The translations under genes and the position numbers were made by a program. Positions 24,983 through 34,350 of a DNA stretch of 64,000 nucleotides are shown here, piece after piece (positions within the stretch are counted from its first letter, which is position 1; every line of letters starts with the position of its first letter). The stretch covers positions 30,048 to 94,047 of the forward strand of contig JARKOY010000174.1 in the NCBI GenBank assembly GCA_029975555.1, given 5' to 3'. The notes below the pieces were generated by a model that saw nothing but the letters and a program-made list of their open reading frames with translations, had not been told where the DNA came from and searched no databases. The DNA is from Spirochaetia bacterium (lineage in GTDB: Bacteria; Spirochaetota; Spirochaetia; Treponematales; Rectinemataceae).

Positions 24983-25893
24983 TCGGCATCCTTTCCCGCG
25001 AGCTTCGAGATGACCTTCAGCAATTCCATGGGCAGAGGGAATATGATCGTCGAGTTTTTCTCAACGGCGATTTCCGTCAATGTCTGCAAATAGCGAAGCT
25101 GCAAACTCGAAGGCGACTTGGACAGGACATCGGCCGCCTGCGCGAGCTTCTCCGAAGCCTGGAGCTCGCCCTCGGCGGCGATGATTTTTGCCCGCCGCTC
25201 ACGCTCTGCCTCCGCCTGACGGGCAATCGCCCGCTTCATGGTCTCTGCGAGCTCAACCGCTTTTATTTCCACGGCCGAAACTTTGATGCCCCAGGGGTCC
25301 GTCGCCTCGTCGAGCAGTTTCTGCAGCACTTGGCCGAGCTCTGCCCGCTTTGCGAGCATATCGTCGAGTTCGTGTTGGCCGAGCACCGACCTGAGAATCG
25401 TCTGGGCGAGCAGGCTCGTGCTCTTGGTATAGTCGGCCACTTTGACGACAGCCAGGATCGGATCGAATACATTGAAGTACACGACAGCATCGACGATGAC
25501 GGTCACATTGTCGCGGGTGATGACTTCTTGTTTAGACACATCGATGGTGAACGTGCGCATGTCGACTTTGCGCATAACGTCGAGGTTAAACGGTAAAATC
25601 AGATTAAAACCGGGCATCACCACCTTCTGCATACGGCCGAGGCGAAACAGCACGCCCCGCTGATACTCGGGGATGACGCGCATCATCTGAATCAGAATGA
25701 TAAACGGCACGACGAAAAGCCCAGCCGCAACCTCGTAATTCCTTGCAAGCAGCAGCACTTCAGACACCGCCCAGATCAGAAACAGCACGAGCAGGAATAG
25801 AAAGACAGGCCGCTGTTTGCGGGCGATTGCGATGGCGATAAAAATGACCCACCACGCTGCGAACAGCACAAAACCGGCTATAATCAAGGACAT
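24979..25893 (-). CDS. Slipin/stomatin-like SPFH (band 7) membrane protein
   Basis: The start is placed at 25893 (second in-frame ATG), because AGGAGG ends 8 nt before it but only 2 nt before the upstream ATG at 25899. N-terminal hydrophobic segments (about 3-25, 30-50 and 55-75) lead into an SPFH domain (VIPEYQRGVLFRLGRM... PGFNLILPFNLDVMRKVDMRT) and a helical oligomerisation tail (QAEAERERRAKIIAAEGELQASEKLAQAAD). Slipins organise membrane microdomains and often work with a NfeD protein, which is not present here. It is coupled to nrdR. Confidence 0.9.
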   Translation of the reverse strand: MSLIIAGFVLFAAWWVIFIAIAIARKQRPVFLFLLVLFLIWAVSEVLLLARNYEVAAGLFVVPFIILIQMMRVIPEYQRGVLFRLGRMQKVVMPGFNLILPFNLDVMRKVDMRTFTIDVSKQEVITRDNVTVIVDAVVYFNVFDPILAVVKVADYTKSTSLLAQTILRSVLGQHELDDMLAKRAELGQVLQKLLDEATDPWGIKVSAVEIKAVELAETMKRAIARQAEAERERRAKIIAAEGELQASEKLAQAADVLSKSPSSLQLRYLQTLTEIAVEKNSTIIFPLPMELLKVISKLAGKDAE

Positions 25894-25917
25894 TTTCATT
25901 GCCTCCTTATAAAAACA

Positions 25918-25946
25918 AATATACTATAATTTCATGCATTTCACAA
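25918..25946 (-). promoter_or_regulatory. Promoter of the slipin-nrdR pair
   Basis: On the minus strand TTGTGA (25946-25941), a 17-bp spacer and TATATT (25923-25918). It lies 25 nt upstream of the chosen slipin start and includes the TATAGTATATT motif also seen before the V-ATPase operon. Confidence 0.6.
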
Positions 25947-25960
25947 AGCACTGTGTTCTA

Positions 25961-25989
25961 TTGACTCTTTCTCTTCGTATGAGTATTGT
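25961..25989 (+). promoter_or_regulatory. Promoter of the small coiled-coil gene
   Basis: TTGACT (25961-25966), 17 bp, TATTGT (25984-25989). It faces away from the slipin promoter. A GGAG ribosome site precedes the ATG at 26038. Confidence 0.55.
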
Positions 25990-26037
25990 ATTTATTAAAG
26001 TTATAGTCTAATTTTTCCAGCGAACCGGAGGATCACC

Positions 26038-26382
26038 ATGAATTTTTCAGAAAAGCTCAAGAAATTTATGGAAAACAGCATCGACGCTTCCAGGGAATTC
26101 CTCGAAAAAACATCCGATCAGGCACAGATATGGACCGAGATGGGAAAGCTTAAAATTGAGATTCTGCAGCTTAGGGCAAAGGCGCAATCGCTCACCGCAA
26201 AGCTTGGTACGGAAGTATATACTCTGTTGGTCGAGAAGGATGAGCCGATGATAGGGTCCTCTACTCCCGAAATCGAACCGATCATCAAGGAACTCCAAGA
26301 ACTCGACCGTGCCATCGACGAAAAAGAGGCGCTCTACAGGTCAAAGGGCGGAAAAGACAAGGACCTCGACGAGAAAATGTAA
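26038..26382 (+). CDS. Small coiled-coil protein of unknown function
   Basis: I do not recognise a named family. The 114-residue protein is predicted to be nearly all helix: an amphipathic first helix (FSEKLKKFMENSIDASREFLEKT), a central heptad segment (MGKLKIEILQLRAKAQSLTAKLGTEVYTLL) and a second coiled segment after a Pro-containing loop (IEPIIKELQELDRAIDEKEALYRSKG). No signal peptide or membrane helix is present. Its own promoter and a GGAG ribosome site 6-7 nt upstream of the ATG support a real gene. It converges with the methyltransferase gene. Confidence 0.7.
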   Translation: MNFSEKLKKFMENSIDASREFLEKTSDQAQIWTEMGKLKIEILQLRAKAQSLTAKLGTEVYTLLVEKDEPMIGSSTPEIEPIIKELQELDRAIDEKEALYRSKGGKDKDLDEKM

Positions 26383-26440
26383 GGATTCTTTCGCATGGCT
26401 GAGGCCCAATGAGAAGGGCCGATCTGGCCGCTCGACTGCC

Positions 26441-27268
26441 CTACTCTTCCATCCCGTTAGTCTTTTTGTGGATGTGTGCCACGTAGAGGGGGCCTGCGCC
26501 GCACGCAGCATCGGGGAGGACAATGGTTCCGAAAGAAGTCTTCTCTCCCCTCTCCACATCGAGTATCTCGCAATGCTCCCCATACTTTTCCACAAGACGC
26601 TGCACGACTCCATCGTTTTCCATCGGCGAGATGGAGCATGTCGAATATACGAGGCAGCCTCCTGGCTTCAGCATGAGGAAACAGCTCGAGAGCAACGACC
26701 ACTGTCGCAGGGCAAGCTGACGAGTGCGCGCGCGCGTCCACTCCGAAAGCATATGGGGAGAGTTGAGCACGTGCCGCTCCGAGGAACAGGGAGCATCGAG
26801 GAGAATCGCGTCATAGCGATTCTTTCTTATCCTGCAGAGCCGAGCTGCGTCGTATCCTGTGACACTGACCCGCGCACGAGTCGCCTCGGGAAGCTGGCCA
26901 TTGAGGACATCCCGCAGTCGCCGACGTCTCTCCGAAGACAGCTCATTGGCCTCGATGCGGACCTGTGGGCCGGAACGTCCCGCAAGGATGAGCGTTTTCC
27001 CGCCTGGGGCGGCGCAGGCATCGAGGATAGTGCCCTCCTTTGGAAGATGGAGCATCTTGGCCGCCTCTATGGAGGCGCGGTCCATGCGATAGACTCCTTC
27101 AGGAGGGTCTTCGAGGAATTCGATCTCCCCTGCCGCATTGAAGCGCAGCCCCAAGGCGTCGTTGGGCGCACGCAGGGCCGCGCGCAGGCCTTCCCAGCGC
27201 TCGCCATAGAGACTCTTATAAAAAGCATCGAAATCTTCAGCGCCTGCCATACGGTTCTCCATAGGCAC
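26441..27268 (-). CDS. RsmB/NOL1/NSUN-type RNA (cytosine-5) methyltransferase
   Basis: The 275-residue protein is a compact SAM-dependent m5C methyltransferase. SAM site DACAAPGGKT (about residues 83-92); catalytic-loop DAPCSSE and YSTCSI hold the two cysteines typical of RNA m5C enzymes. There is no NusB-like N-terminal domain, so it is not a full RsmB. The short form resembles NSUN4-like or RsmF-core enzymes. Substrate (rRNA or tRNA) is not evident. Confidence 0.85.
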   Translation of the reverse strand: MPMENRMAGAEDFDAFYKSLYGERWEGLRAALRAPNDALGLRFNAAGEIEFLEDPPEGVYRMDRASIEAAKMLHLPKEGTILDACAAPGGKTLILAGRSGPQVRIEANELSSERRRRLRDVLNGQLPEATRARVSVTGYDAARLCRIRKNRYDAILLDAPCSSERHVLNSPHMLSEWTRARTRQLALRQWSLLSSCFLMLKPGGCLVYSTCSISPMENDGVVQRLVEKYGEHCEILDVERGEKTSFGTIVLPDAACGAGPLYVAHIHKKTNGMEE

Positions 27269-27359
27269 GAAAAAGCAAAAGAATCAATATCGCCATTGTC
27301 ACCGCATTGACGATTTTCGGCTTTCTTGCTAGCGTCTTTATACTCTTCAGGATTCTACA

Positions 27360-28028
27360 ATGATACCACTTCCAGAGCTTATCGTATTCGACCTCGATGG
27401 CACGCTCGCCGACACGATCGAGGATATCGCGGCTTCGGTGAACCGGGTGCTCTCCCGATTCGGGCTTCCCAGCTACGATTCAGCCACTTACAAACTGATG
27501 GTCGGCGACGGTTTTCGGGCCTTGATTGAACGCTGCATTCCTCCAGAAAGGCTACACGACGAAGGGCTCTTTGACCAGGTATTCGAGAGTGCGACGCGCG
27601 AATATGCAGCGCACGCGCTAGAAAAGACCAAACCTTTCCCCGGCATGCTCCCTACACTGGAGGCCCTATCCCGCAAGGGCATTCGCCTGGCCGTGCTCTC
27701 GAATAAACCGGACGACATGTCGAACGCAATTGTTCGGACTCTATTCAGTGCCATCCATTTTGTCGCAGTCTGGGGCAACAGTTCCCAACGGCCACGGAAG
27801 CCCGATCCATCCGCGGTGTGGGAGATTTGCGGCATGGCAGAGGCCAGGCCCGAGCGCAGCCTCTTTGTGGGGGATTCTGGGGTCGATATGAAGACGGCGA
27901 AAGCCGCAGGCATGATTGGAATCGGCGCCCTGTACGGCTACCGGTCGAGGGAAGAGCTCAAGATGGCGGGAGCAGACTTTTACATTGCATCGCCACCGGA
28001 GCTGCTTTCGCTCATCGGCGCAACATGA
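27360..28028 (+). CDS. HAD-superfamily phosphatase, phosphoglycolate phosphatase-like
   Basis: The 222-residue protein has HAD motif I DLDGTLADT with Asp11 and Asp13, a helical cap, motif II VLSNKP, motif III lysine in RPRKPDPSAV and motif IV GDSGVDMKTAKAAG. The closest functional type is phosphoglycolate phosphatase (Gph), but family substrates vary. A ribosome site AGGA lies about 8 nt before the ATG. The next gene, a phosphohexomutase, follows 138 nt later. Confidence 0.85.
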   Translation: MIPLPELIVFDLDGTLADTIEDIAASVNRVLSRFGLPSYDSATYKLMVGDGFRALIERCIPPERLHDEGLFDQVFESATREYAAHALEKTKPFPGMLPTLEALSRKGIRLAVLSNKPDDMSNAIVRTLFSAIHFVAVWGNSSQRPRKPDPSAVWEICGMAEARPERSLFVGDSGVDMKTAKAAGMIGIGALYGYRSREELKMAGADFYIASPPELLSLIGAT

Positions 28029-28166
28029 GCCAGAAAAGGCATCTCCACGCACACCAAAAGACTCGCTTTTCTTTTTGGAGAATGGAAGATATATTTCTAA
28101 GAGTCGCCATGAAAGCAAATCTATTCCTGCTGGTGCAGCCGGCTCCAGACATACCGAGGAGATAGT

Positions 28167-29915
28167 ATGAACCGCGAAGAAATCATTGCACGGGCACAGG
28201 ACTATATCGCCCATGAGACGGATACTTTCTTTTCCGACGAGGTGAAGGTGCTTTTGCAAAAAGAGGATTGGAAGGAGCTTGAGGACCGTTTCTACCGCGA
28301 CCTTGAATTTGGCACCGGAGGTCTTCGTGGCGTCATCGGCGGGGGCTTCAACCGCATGAATACGCTTGTCGTCACGCGGGCCACTCAGGGGCTGTCCGAT
28401 TACCTCAAGGAGCAGTTTCCTCATAAACCGCTTTCCGCGTGTATAGCCTACGATTCCAGACGCAAATCGAAAGAGTTTGCGCTCGCCACGGCGCTGGTCC
28501 TTGCGGCCAACGGCATCAAGGCGTATCTGTTCTCCTCGCTGAGGCCGACGCCCGAGCTGTCGTATGCGATCCGGATGCTCGGCGCAGATACCGGCGTCGT
28601 CGTCACCGCAAGCCACAACCCACCTCAGTACAACGGCTACAAGGCATACTGGAACGACGGCTCTCAGGTGGTCCCCCCCCACGACAGCGGCATCATCGAA
28701 AAAGTACTCAAGGTGAGGGCCGTCAAATCCATCGGCGAAGCCGAAGCCCGCGTCAAAGGCCTCTTGGTGAACATCGACAAAGACGTCGACGACGCCTATG
28801 TCGCAATGGTGAAATCCCACCTCATGAGGCCGGAACTCTTTGCCCAGCTCGGAAAATCGGTCAGCATTGTGTACACACCGCTTCACGGCACAGGGGCCAT
28901 GCTCTTCGAGCGCATCATGGGGGAGCTTGGCCTTCATGTGCGCACCGTCCCAGAGCAGCGCGAACCCGATGGCGAGTTTCCCACGGTGTCTTATCCCAAC
29001 CCCGAGGAATCGGCCGCGCTCGCCATGGCGATCGAACTTGGTAAAAAGACCCGCGCCGATGTCGTCATGGCCACCGATCCTGACGCCGACCGCCTTGGCA
29101 TCGCGGTGCCCGACGGTGCGGGAGGCTTTGCGCTCCTCACAGGCAACCAGCTCGGAACGCTCCACCTCGACTACATCGCCCTCACCTTGAAGGAGCTCGG
29201 CAAGATGCCGGCCCGCCCCGCCGCCATCCGCAGCGTGGTCACCACTGAATTCCAGAAGGCAATCGCCGAGAAAAACGGTATCGCCAGCTTCGAGTGTCTC
29301 ACGGGCTTTAAGTGGATCGCAGACCTCATGAGGCGCTTCGAGCGCGAAGGCTACGATTTTGTCTATGCGACCGAAGAGTCGTACGGACACCTCATCGAGC
29401 ATGAGGTCCGGGATAAAGACGGCATTTCCGCGGCGGCGCTGACTGCCGAAATGGCGCTCTATTGGCGATCCAAAGGTAAAAGTCTCCTCGACCGCCTCGA
29501 GGACCTTTACCGCGAGTACGGATATTACGAGGAAAAGGGCCTGAGCTTCTATTTCGAAGGGGCAGAGGGCATGGACATCATGAAAGGCATCATGGACTTC
29601 TACCGCAGAGAACAACCTCGGCAATTCGGCGGTCTGGCCGTGATTCGGACGCGGGACATCAAAACGGGGGTCGAGCGGGATACGGACGGAACACAGACCA
29701 AGGTGGACCTGCCGCAGAGCGATGTCATCCAGTGGCGCCTCGAAGATGGGACGCTCCTCACGGTGCGCCCATCAGGCACCGAACCGAAGATCAAATACTA
29801 CATCCTGTGCCACAGTCAGGGCGAAGAACTCTCCGTCAGCAAAGAAATGACGAAGAAAAAAATCGCTCTGATCGAGGCAGATATCCGCACTCTGATCGAT
29901 TCGCACCGCACATGA
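28167..29915 (+). CDS. Phosphohexomutase (phosphoglucomutase/phosphomannomutase family)
   Basis: This 582-residue alpha-D-phosphohexomutase interconverts hexose-1- and hexose-6-phosphates. It has the active-site serine loop TASHNP (Ser149), metal-binding DPDADR (about 304), the sugar-binding EESYGHL and the C-terminal phosphate-binding RPSGTEPKIKYY. The length fits the PgcA-type phosphoglucomutases. Glucokinase and UTP-glucose-1-phosphate uridylyltransferase lie 2-3 kb downstream on the same strand, which suggests a route from glucose to UDP-glucose. The next gene overlaps by 4 nt. Confidence 0.93.
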   Translation: MNREEIIARAQDYIAHETDTFFSDEVKVLLQKEDWKELEDRFYRDLEFGTGGLRGVIGGGFNRMNTLVVTRATQGLSDYLKEQFPHKPLSACIAYDSRRKSKEFALATALVLAANGIKAYLFSSLRPTPELSYAIRMLGADTGVVVTASHNPPQYNGYKAYWNDGSQVVPPHDSGIIEKVLKVRAVKSIGEAEARVKGLLVNIDKDVDDAYVAMVKSHLMRPELFAQLGKSVSIVYTPLHGTGAMLFERIMGELGLHVRTVPEQREPDGEFPTVSYPNPEESAALAMAIELGKKTRADVVMATDPDADRLGIAVPDGAGGFALLTGNQLGTLHLDYIALTLKELGKMPARPAAIRSVVTTEFQKAIAEKNGIASFECLTGFKWIADLMRRFEREGYDFVYATEESYGHLIEHEVRDKDGISAAALTAEMALYWRSKGKSLLDRLEDLYREYGYYEEKGLSFYFEGAEGMDIMKGIMDFYRREQPRQFGGLAVIRTRDIKTGVERDTDGTQTKVDLPQSDVIQWRLEDGTLLTVRPSGTEPKIKYYILCHSQGEELSVSKEMTKKKIALIEADIRTLIDSHRT

Positions 29916-30601
29916 CAGACGAAAAGAGTGCCCCTCTTTGGACATCGCTCTTCAGTGGGCCGGGAGAATCCCGCACTCCCCCTGCACCTTGGTATAAAAA
30001 AGAGGACGGGTGCTGGAAAGGATTGTCCTGGCCAGTGCCGGCATGCGATGAAGAGCCTTGGGAAGAACGTCGCTACATAGCACTGGATGTCGAGACGACG
30101 GGGCTGAACGCCGAGCTGGAGAAGATTGTCGAAATAGCGCTCGTTCGCTTCTTCTTCGATAGAGAAGGGGCTCTCAGCGAAGAAGACCGCTTTTCTACGC
30201 TGATCAATCCTGGCGTCGCCATCCCCGTCCAGGCGAGCCGCATTCACGGCATCACCGAGGCAGATGTGGCCAATGCACCGCGCTTCGGAGACATTGCCCA
30301 AAAGATTTTCGACATCTGCGACAGACGAGTGATCGTGGGGCACAATGTGCTCTTCGATGTCGGGTTTCTCGAAAAAGAATTCGAACGGGCACGGGTCGGA
30401 GCAGGCTTTCAGGAATGTGCGGACACACTCGGCATGGCAAAACTGGCTTTTCCATCCATGCCCTCATACAATCTTGGAAAGCTCGCGTTCACGATCGGGC
30501 TGCAGTCCGATGCCCAACACCGGGCGCTCGGGGATGCCCTCACCTGCATGAGGCTGTTCGCAGCATCGATCAGAATTCTCACCGAGAAATGCCGAAGCTA
30601 G
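29912..30601 (+). CDS. DEDDh 3'-5' exonuclease (DNA polymerase III epsilon-like)
   Basis: The start at 29912 overlaps the mutase stop (ATGA); a longer in-frame start at 29732 would lie inside the mutase. The 229-residue protein carries ExoI ALDVETTGL (Asp59, Glu61), ExoII HNVLFDVGFLEKEF and ExoIII HRALGDALTCMRLF, the DEDDh exonuclease triad. About 50 N-terminal residues are extra and rich in Trp and Pro. It could proofread or act as a stand-alone exonuclease; no polymerase gene is adjacent. Confidence 0.88.
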   Translation: MTDEKSAPLWTSLFSGPGESRTPPAPWYKKEDGCWKGLSWPVPACDEEPWEERRYIALDVETTGLNAELEKIVEIALVRFFFDREGALSEEDRFSTLINPGVAIPVQASRIHGITEADVANAPRFGDIAQKIFDICDRRVIVGHNVLFDVGFLEKEFERARVGAGFQECADTLGMAKLAFPSMPSYNLGKLAFTIGLQSDAQHRALGDALTCMRLFAASIRILTEKCRS

Positions 30602-30625
30602 CAGCACGATTCGAAAGGTAAGACC

Positions 30626-31588
30626 GTGTGGTTCCGAATAAAGCACAGCGTACAGATACTTTTCTTTATCATCTCGGTGATGTGCGTTCGGTTCGCGATG
30701 CTCTCATTGAACCCCTACCCAGGGGCATCGGGGGACACGCAGATCAGCGAAGATGCCGTGAGAGAAGGCATCAAGAGAGGTTATGACCCGCAAGCGCTGG
30801 CGTCCACGCTCATCCCCTCCTCGGGCCACATCCTGGCGATGCTCATAGACGACGAAGACTCCGAGGAATATCGGGACCTCGATGGCCTGTCGTACCCCGC
30901 GAGGCTGTACTACAGGCGCATCGCATCCCTGCACGAAAGCATGGGGGCACTCAGGCCACGCTACGAGGCGGTGTTCGATGCTCTGTATGCGGCCCTGAAA
31001 GACTATGCCCCGCCTATACCGCGCGTCTGGCTCGAAAAGGAGGCAGATTCCTGGCAAGGAGATGTTACGCTTCCACATCTCTTTACATTGCCAAGACTTC
31101 ATGACCTCGATTATTCACACACCTTCGCCCTTGACATCTTCCTCAAAGGTGTGGAATATCTGCCCGGCAATGTTCAGCGCGGCCCCATGATCCATTCGCT
31201 GAGCGATGGCATCGTGGTCGCTGCAGCATCAGGTTGGGTTGGCTTTCCGAGGACGGGCCCATCGCTGTCGTTTCTTAAAGGCGGAATCTCCCCGAAATCC
31301 GGCAACGGCGTCATCGTATATTCCCCTGATGAACGGCGTTACTTCCTCTATTTCCACCTCTACGATGTGCTCGTGGAGAAAGGACAGATCGTCCGGCGAG
31401 GACAGGCGATCGGACACGGCGGCAATACGGGCGTCAATGCGCGAAAAAAAGGCGGCGGAGATCATCTCCACCTCGAAATATTCGATGCGGCCAAGGGCAA
31501 GGCGTTCAGAAACACCCAGATCATCGCCTTCCTCAAGGAGTCCGCGCGAAAAGGGTCCCCCCTTCCCCCCGCAGTTCCATCGGAATGA
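30626..31588 (+). CDS. M23 (LytM-type) metallopeptidase, membrane anchored
   Basis: GTG start at 30626, with AAAGG 7 nt upstream. The 320-residue protein begins with one hydrophobic segment (VQILFFIISVMCVRFAML), then a helical domain and a C-terminal LytM fold. The zinc ligands are visible in SHTFALD (His, Asp) and in DHLHLE (HxH); GHGGNTG is the usual turn before them. It would cut peptidoglycan cross-links in the periplasm or regulate an amidase. It lies between the exonuclease and glk, 15 nt before the latter, so an operon is possible. Confidence 0.85.
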   Translation: MWFRIKHSVQILFFIISVMCVRFAMLSLNPYPGASGDTQISEDAVREGIKRGYDPQALASTLIPSSGHILAMLIDDEDSEEYRDLDGLSYPARLYYRRIASLHESMGALRPRYEAVFDALYAALKDYAPPIPRVWLEKEADSWQGDVTLPHLFTLPRLHDLDYSHTFALDIFLKGVEYLPGNVQRGPMIHSLSDGIVVAAASGWVGFPRTGPSLSFLKGGISPKSGNGVIVYSPDERRYFLYFHLYDVLVEKGQIVRRGQAIGHGGNTGVNARKKGGGDHLHLEIFDAAKGKAFRNTQIIAFLKESARKGSPLPPAVPSE

Positions 31589-31603
31589 TTTTTTGGCTAT
31601 AGT

Positions 31604-32704
31604 ATGGGTATGCGCAAAGTATTCCTTGTCGGCGATGTCGGCGGCACGAATACGAATCTGGCCCTTGCACGACACGACCAATCCGGTATCCACCTCATCA
31701 AAAAGGCGCGGTTCTCGACCAAGCAGGAAAAATCCCTCCTAGACCCTGTCAGGCGCTTTCTCGAGGAAGCGCGGGCTGCCGGCTCCACAGACTCCATCGA
31801 CTTCTGCTGCATTTCAGGCGCAGGGCCTGTGCTGCCGGACGAAAGCATCCCCCTCACCAATGCTCCCTGGAGCATCCATGCATCGGAGCTCTCTTCCCTG
31901 CTCAACATCCCTGTCAAATTGATCAATGACTTTACGGCCCTATCGTATGCGGTGACACTCCTCGACTACCGGGACACGGAGGCGGTGACGCAACTTCCGC
32001 ACACGGACGGCTCTCTCTATGCACCGCGCGACGGAATCATGCTCGTCATCGGGGCTGGAACAGGGCTCGGCGTGGGCTTTGTAGACCGCACTGGCGACCA
32101 CATCAAGGCCTTCCCCTCAGAGGGAGGGCACTCGGAAATGCCATGCTTCGACGATCTCAGCAGGGCGATACACCACTGGCTGAGCGACAGATACGGCTAC
32201 GCCGCCGGGGCCGAGATAGCCATCGCAGGACAAGGAATAGCGAACATCTTCGAATTCATCTGTTCGGATGAATTCGACGTCAGGTTGCTGTCCGACGACT
32301 ATGAAGTTCCGCGTACAGCGTTAGAAGCAGCGCCGTCCAACACGGCCCGGAACATTCTGGCTTCTCCGCGTCTGGACTGGCCCGCCCTCATTGCGCTCCA
32401 CGCCGAGGACGATGCATTCTGCGCGCTCACCATGGAAGTCTTCGTCAGGCTCTACGCGCTCAAGGCCGCCAATCTGGCTTCTATTTTTCTGCCTGCAGGC
32501 GGCGTATGGCTCGCGGGAGGCATCTCTTCTAAAAACGAGCGCTGGCTTCTCCAGAACGCCCGCTTCATGCGCTGGTTCGAGAAAAACTATGCGCCGCACA
32601 TTCGCCAATTCCTTGCGCACACCCCAGTCATGATCGTAAAAAATTACGACATCTCGCTCTTGGGTGCGGCGGTTGCCGCCATTCAGTTCTCTGCCCACGA
32701 GTAA
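31604..32704 (+). CDS. glk: Glucokinase
   Basis: Glk phosphorylates glucose with ATP. The 366-residue protein has the phosphate-1 loop VGDVGGTNTNLAL, LINDFTALSYA (catalytic Asp), VIGAGTGLGVGFV and EGGHSEMP of the Glk family, not the ROK family. ATG 31604 lies 1 nt after a TATAGT -10-like hexamer (31598-31603); ATG 31610 (RKVFLVGDVGGT) sits at the expected transcription start, so a leaderless start there is possible. No Shine-Dalgarno sequence precedes either. The uridylyltransferase gene follows after 12 nt. Confidence 0.93.
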   Translation: MGMRKVFLVGDVGGTNTNLALARHDQSGIHLIKKARFSTKQEKSLLDPVRRFLEEARAAGSTDSIDFCCISGAGPVLPDESIPLTNAPWSIHASELSSLLNIPVKLINDFTALSYAVTLLDYRDTEAVTQLPHTDGSLYAPRDGIMLVIGAGTGLGVGFVDRTGDHIKAFPSEGGHSEMPCFDDLSRAIHHWLSDRYGYAAGAEIAIAGQGIANIFEFICSDEFDVRLLSDDYEVPRTALEAAPSNTARNILASPRLDWPALIALHAEDDAFCALTMEVFVRLYALKAANLASIFLPAGGVWLAGGISSKNERWLLQNARFMRWFEKNYAPHIRQFLAHTPVMIVKNYDISLLGAAVAAIQFSAHE

Positions 32705-32716
32705 TGCAGGAAGGCT

Positions 32717-34285
32717 ATGACAGAAGCAGACCTTGATCCGGCGCTGCGCGAAGACATGATCGCAAAGCACGTCGACATCGGCCTCACGCTCGATATTCTG
32801 AATCGATACAACAGCGGCGATTTTGACCATTTCACCAAGGTGGTGCCCAGCGGTATCCCTCCGATCGACGGAGTCGGCGTGGTCGATATCCGCGACAGGA
32901 GCCCGGACAGAATCTTATTCAGGTTTTCGAGGGAACAAGCCCTCGCAAATCTCAAGAAACACGGCATTTCTCTCTCCGGCGACCTTGGCCCGGGGAAGGG
33001 CGCAGTATTCGAAGGACGAGATGGGGCGGAAGTCTTTCTCTCTTTTACGACAGAAGCCCTCAAGGCCATCGGCAGACAGATGCTTGGACGATGCGCATAC
33101 GGCGTCCTCAACGGAGGCTCTGCGACGAGCTACGCCGACCTCAAAAAGAACCGGGCGGTCGACGAGGCTCTATTCTCCGCCCTTAAGCCCTCCTTCGAGC
33201 GCCTCGCAGCGCAGTGCAGAGACATGCCCAAAGGCCTGACTCCTGCCTACATCAATCCCGACGGCTCGCCGGGCGCAACCTTTCTTGAGCTCAAAATGCG
33301 GGCTCGTCTCCTCGCCGCACAAGAGCTTCCCCCGCCCCACCGGCGCGAGCCTTTCATGCCTCTCTTTCAGATGACCAGCACGGCGAACCATGAACAGCTG
33401 ATGCGCGCGTACGAAGATATCCAGCGCTCGCCTTTTCTGGCGCATCTCGCGGCCGACGTTGGTCTGAAAGCTTCAGACTGGCTGAGCGGGATTCAGCCCA
33501 TGATCGCCGCGTACACGCATTCCGCCGAAGGCCGCCCAAAGCGCATCTTCGACAGGGCTTACGGCAGAGAACACTGTGCGCTCGCCCTCCCCGGCGGCCA
33601 TGGACAAAGTTTCATGGTCCTCGCCGATGTATTCCGCGAGCTCCAGAGAGAAGGGATGCGCTACGCGATGCTGAGCAACGTCGACAACATAGGCGCCTAT
33701 GCCGACCCTGTCGAGCTGGCCATCCTCGGAATTTCAGGTAAACCCGCAGGCTTCGATTTCTCCTTCAAAACCCCCGTGGACCTGAAAGGTGGCATTCTGG
33801 TGTGCACGCAGGACGGCTCGAAGAATGTCGTCGACATCGGTCCGGCAATCGAGCTGGAGGAGATAGAGCGCCTCGAACGAGGAGGCGCGCAGATACTGTT
33901 CAACTGCGCGACGGGCATTTTCGACCTCGACTGGCTCGTGCCGCACCTCGACGAGATTGCAAGGAACCTCCCCTTACGCTTCTCGGATCAGAACAAGGAC
34001 GCGGGGGCCTACTCGCAGGCCGAACAGGTGACCTGGGAAGTCGTCTCCATTCTGCCCGACTTCATCGCCTTCGCAGTGGACAAGAAACGACGCTTCCTGG
34101 CCGCCAAGATGCTCGCCGAAATGCTCCTGACAAGCGGATTCGGCATCGACGATGCGTCGGTGCCCTCTTCGTTGAGGCAGACCGGCATGCTGCTCCACGA
34201 GGGGCAGACCTGGCTCTTGGAACACGTCTATGGCCTGCGGTGCATCGGCGGCCGTTGGCAGCCACGCGAACTGGCCCGGCCCTGA
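32717..34285 (+). CDS. UTP-glucose-1-phosphate uridylyltransferase (UDPGP family)
   Basis: This 522-residue protein belongs to the eukaryote-like UDPGP family, which makes UDP-sugars from UTP and a sugar-1-phosphate. Visible landmarks are GGSATSYADLKKN (nucleotide loop), PLFQMTSTANHEQL, the substrate region LPGGHGQSFMVLAD, LSNVDNIGAYADP and the later VDLKGGILV. A good ribosome site (GGAAGG) precedes the ATG. With phosphohexomutase and glk on the same strand it forms a plausible glucose to UDP-glucose pathway. It converges with lon. Confidence 0.88.
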   Translation: MTEADLDPALREDMIAKHVDIGLTLDILNRYNSGDFDHFTKVVPSGIPPIDGVGVVDIRDRSPDRILFRFSREQALANLKKHGISLSGDLGPGKGAVFEGRDGAEVFLSFTTEALKAIGRQMLGRCAYGVLNGGSATSYADLKKNRAVDEALFSALKPSFERLAAQCRDMPKGLTPAYINPDGSPGATFLELKMRARLLAAQELPPPHRREPFMPLFQMTSTANHEQLMRAYEDIQRSPFLAHLAADVGLKASDWLSGIQPMIAAYTHSAEGRPKRIFDRAYGREHCALALPGGHGQSFMVLADVFRELQREGMRYAMLSNVDNIGAYADPVELAILGISGKPAGFDFSFKTPVDLKGGILVCTQDGSKNVVDIGPAIELEEIERLERGGAQILFNCATGIFDLDWLVPHLDEIARNLPLRFSDQNKDAGAYSQAEQVTWEVVSILPDFIAFAVDKKRRFLAAKMLAEMLLTSGFGIDDASVPSSLRQTGMLLHEGQTWLLEHVYGLRCIGGRWQPRELARP

Positions 34286-34350
34286 GCCGCTCGCTGCTGT
34301 CCCTTTATCCGAAGTGGGCGTGTTGGCGCCGCCGTGCGGGCCATGGTGCA

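Noticed and set aside
26309..27310. 333-codon plus-strand frame across the m5C methyltransferase
   Set aside because: It is the complement of a gene with full catalytic motifs; composition is that of a shadow frame.
27741..29624. 627-codon open frame on the minus strand opposite the phosphohexomutase
   Set aside because: Same-register mirror of the mutase, no family motifs, no ribosome site.
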